A stretch of DNA of 64,000 nucleotides from Coriobacteriia bacterium. GTDB taxonomy: Bacteria; Actinomycetota; Coriobacteriia; Coriobacteriales; QAMH01. The position numbers and the translations under genes were made by a program. Position 1 is the stretch's first letter. Every line of letters begins with the position of its first letter. A model generated the notes under the pieces. That model was given only the letters and a program-made list of their open reading frames with translations. It ran no database searches and was not told where the DNA came from. The stretch covers positions 649,557 through 713,556 of the forward strand of contig QAMH01000006.1 in NCBI GenBank assembly GCA_003149935.1. Direction: 5' to 3'. This document shows positions 63,101 through 64,000 of the stretch, piece by piece.

Positions 63101-63161
63101 TGACAACCTCGCCGATTTCTTCGAACTTTTCAGATGCATTCTCGGACATGGTCTCTTGCAT
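60126..63161 (-). CDS. ppk1: Polyphosphate kinase 1 with long acidic/lysine-rich C-terminal tail
   Basis: The 1011-residue protein makes polyphosphate from ATP. An acidic N-terminus (about 1-68) precedes a complete PPK1 core (about 69-720): RELSWLQFDRRVLEEA, RHPFPHLRNKELYIATL-type block, the two phospholipase-D-like His motifs NYKCHSKVCLI and FLEHSRIFVFG, and TGNYNEKTARLYTD. The family is usually near 700 residues. The extra 285 are low complexity: EPEPEPEPEQE, a run of KKDK/EKK repeats (about 850-905) and QHEAQHEAQHEA close to the end KKKGWFRSLFS. GAGGGGAG precedes the ATG. The tail resembles acidic-Ser-Lys (PASK-type) segments known as targets of lysine polyphosphorylation. Confidence 0.93.
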   Translation of the reverse strand: MQETMSENASEKFEEIGEVVTPEEAVIETIEDIESSEEPEVEVVQDGNPEEGLEEAPAKRKELDYSYTQNRELSWLQFDRRVLEEALDPSVPLFERLKFISIFCTNLDEFFMVRVGSLMDLSIIAPDIRENKTNMTPREQLEAVFAAVRPLVEERDEIYAQVVADLEPYGFKELDLDNLSKKERRFARDYYREYIRPVLSPQVVDERHPFPHLRNKELYIATLLSEEDGSQHLGIVPVPENIAPIICDPEEPLHFVRAEKLIAHHVKKIFDIYETSEPCIVSVTRNADISFDEEKFADDEGDYRLHVSRLLKKRNRLNPVRLEVEGKPEKLLLAGLLKRLKLTKNQMYTYSAPINLDWVFGLERRVDADKRGKLSYAPFVPRASAEFDLGRSIIAQVEERDRLLFFPYDSIDPFLRMLQEAAIDPDVLSIKITVYRLASESRVAQHLAEAAENGKEVTVLMELRARFDEANNIDWSGRLEEAGCNIIYGMENYKCHSKVCLITKRSADGVTYITQIGTGNYNEKTARLYTDLSLMTSDAEIGRDAVTFFQNMLIGNLNGYYRRLLVAPVAIKRTILKLIDREIAKGPAGRITLKCNSLTERDIIDRLAKASQAGVQVRMNIRGICCMVPGIEGKTENVHVRSIVGQFLEHSRIFVFGEGDDMRMYVGSADLMTRNLVHRVEVAVPITTHRAREAIMLFLDKIFEDNVKARTLEANGEYKMVAESRDKDMCPCDEEFSMQTWCIDHPMQGVKRVAPLPLESKQEPKRVLEPEPEPEPEQEVESELELESEPVSDSEPTFELEPASLQEDEQPEALEEADIELLSTGSEVEDLPGAASSEEKAEEPADKKSGKKGKEKDKSGKKDKDKSEKKDKPEKKAEKKSEKKPEKKDKEKVDLDLPFITNKPAHSAGFNASAMLDENVNIDDQPLGKHFKPSKKPAEAPKPVAAGVPVSTESTEQRLARERSYMSDFPHTAPKVEEPDKVQEHEPQHEAQHEAQHEAPKKKGWFRSLFS

Positions 63162-63199
63162 GCCAACTCCCCTCTCATCAGCCTAGCCTTTTGATATTA

Positions 63200-63931
63200 C
63201 TACATTGCCGAGAAGTATCCGAGCAGTTCGGCAACACCCCAAATGGCCACGAGATGCGCAGGGTAGTAGATATAGAAGAGATACTTGAGATGCCAGGTGC
63301 CGCGTTTGCCGTTATAGCTGGCCAGAGGCACAATCGCGAGAAGTGAGAACCATTGGATGCCACCGAGCCAATCGTTCATCTGCACGCAAACCAGGATGAT
63401 GCCAAGGCATGCGAACGCGAGCATGGTTCGCAGGCGCTTCTTGTCAAGCGCCTTTTTGAAAAAAATGCGCGGCATATAGCAAAAGACGGGAAGCATGATT
63501 CCCCAGAAGCCGTAATCGACCGAGAAATCGGTTCCGGCGAGGAGGACGGGCAAGACGAGCGCCACGAAGGCATCAAGCGCAAGTGCGCCGACGACTGCCA
63601 GGGCCCCTGCAAGGTCCCTGCGATCATCGGCGAGTTGGACGGCGTAGATCGTGATGATGGCGAGCACGAAGCTCGTAAGTATGCTCTGCTCGAGGCTGCC
63701 CATCGCGAGAAAGAACCCAATCTGGCATACGAAGCCGAGCGCGAAGATGCCCCCGAGGTAACGTTTCTTGCTATGCGTATAGAAGCAACCCTCGGCGATC
63801 ATGTACGCAAAAATGGGATACGTGAGACGGCCGATGATCCGCAAGATCAGGTATTGGGGCAGCAGAACGACGCCGATATGGTCAATCGTCATCGTTATCA
63901 AGGCGAGTATTTTAAGCTGGTTTCCCGTCAT
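63200..63931 (-). CDS. TraX family membrane protein
   Basis: The product has 243 residues from ATG 63931, chosen because homologs begin MTGNQLKILALITMTIDHIG; the longer frame adds 17 polar residues. About eight hydrophobic helices, RIIGRLTYPIFAYMIAEGC and a C-terminal YIYYPAHL mark the TraX family, named after F-pilin acetylation but mostly of unknown role in chromosomes. It lies downstream of a perfect inverted repeat at the window edge and 38 bp beyond the ppk1 start, on the same strand. Confidence 0.85.
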   Translation of the reverse strand: MTGNQLKILALITMTIDHIGVVLLPQYLILRIIGRLTYPIFAYMIAEGCFYTHSKKRYLGGIFALGFVCQIGFFLAMGSLEQSILTSFVLAIITIYAVQLADDRRDLAGALAVVGALALDAFVALVLPVLLAGTDFSVDYGFWGIMLPVFCYMPRIFFKKALDKKRLRTMLAFACLGIILVCVQMNDWLGGIQWFSLLAIVPLASYNGKRGTWHLKYLFYIYYPAHLVAIWGVAELLGYFSAM

Positions 63932-63973
63932 CACGAAGGGTATTCTATCGTTTCGGGTGACGGGGGGCGGGGG

Positions 63974-64000
63974 TAATGTCACCTGGAACAGGTGACATTA
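63974..64000. repeat. Perfect inverted repeat at the window edge
   Basis: TAATGTCACCTG and CAGGTGACATTA are exact complements around a GAA loop. The element ends exactly at the window border and may be longer. It is upstream of the TraX gene; it may be a dispersed palindromic repeat or an operator. Confidence 0.8.

Noticed and set aside
60828..63194. Plus-strand reading frame of 788 codons
   Set aside because: It is the shadow of ppk1, which has full family motifs on the minus strand.

Overview
The window looks like chromosomal DNA of a gut or oral actinobacterium of the class Coriobacteriia. This is inferred from tandem DUF5648-type C-terminal repeats on secreted proteins, paired DUF4012 proteins in the polysaccharide loci, a sufC-sufB-sufD-sufS-sufU order, -10 boxes that lie directly on start codons, and moderately high GC in the housekeeping part. 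The 13-31 kb stretch is visibly richer in A+T and reads as acquired DNA. There are no rRNA or tRNA genes, no transposases and no CRISPR array.

Layout. 1-1.9 kb: a nuclease-like gene (DUF559-type C-terminus) between two arrays of a 41-bp-period, two-orientation repeat. 2.0-11.5 kb: three secreted proteins with DUF5648 tails, namely a transglutaminase-domain protein broken by one in-frame stop and two subtilisin-like proteases. 11.6-12.5 kb: a glycosyltransferase. 13-16.7 kb: a small defence-like island with an Abi_2/HEPN protein plus an upstream small-RNA candidate, and a two-gene unit of a soluble protein and a four-helix membrane protein. 16.7-35.9 kb: polysaccharide locus A with chain-length regulator, glycosyltransferases, UDP-sugar dehydrogenase, asparagine-synthase-like amidotransferase, polymerase, flippase, a nonulosonic acid (sialic or legionaminic) set neuD-neuB-neuA-neuC, a possible sialyltransferase, PglC/PglE/PglF-like enzymes and a DUF4012 protein. 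36.0-46.4 kb: polysaccharide locus B with its own glycosyltransferases, galactofuranosyltransferase-like protein, flippase, polymerase, chain-length protein, initiating transferase and DUF4012 protein. 46.6-49.3 kb: a paralogue of the first nuclease-like gene, again between arrays of a repeat with a different motif but the same 62-bp and 41-bp spacings. 49.3-51.8 kb: DUF2207 and LemA. 52.2-60.1 kb: SUF iron-sulfur operon, then mnmA and a second cysteine desulfurase, separated by REP-like intergenic repeats. 60.1-64 kb: polyphosphate kinase with a long acidic/lysine-rich tail and a TraX-family membrane protein.

The main candidate for an undescribed system is the pair of nuclease-like genes, each bracketed by its own repeat family. 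The motif differs between families (TGTGCCCCAAACG versus GGGTCTATGCG), but both start from a central hairpin, place the next unit exactly 62 bp away and a further one 41 bp on, and both genes share a conserved upstream box. This suggests that protein and repeat diverged together, in the way REP sequences and their RAYT proteins do, but with a nuclease-fold protein. Two further points stand out: the Abi gene with its terminated small-RNA candidate, and a possibly complete pathway to a legionaminic-type sugar.
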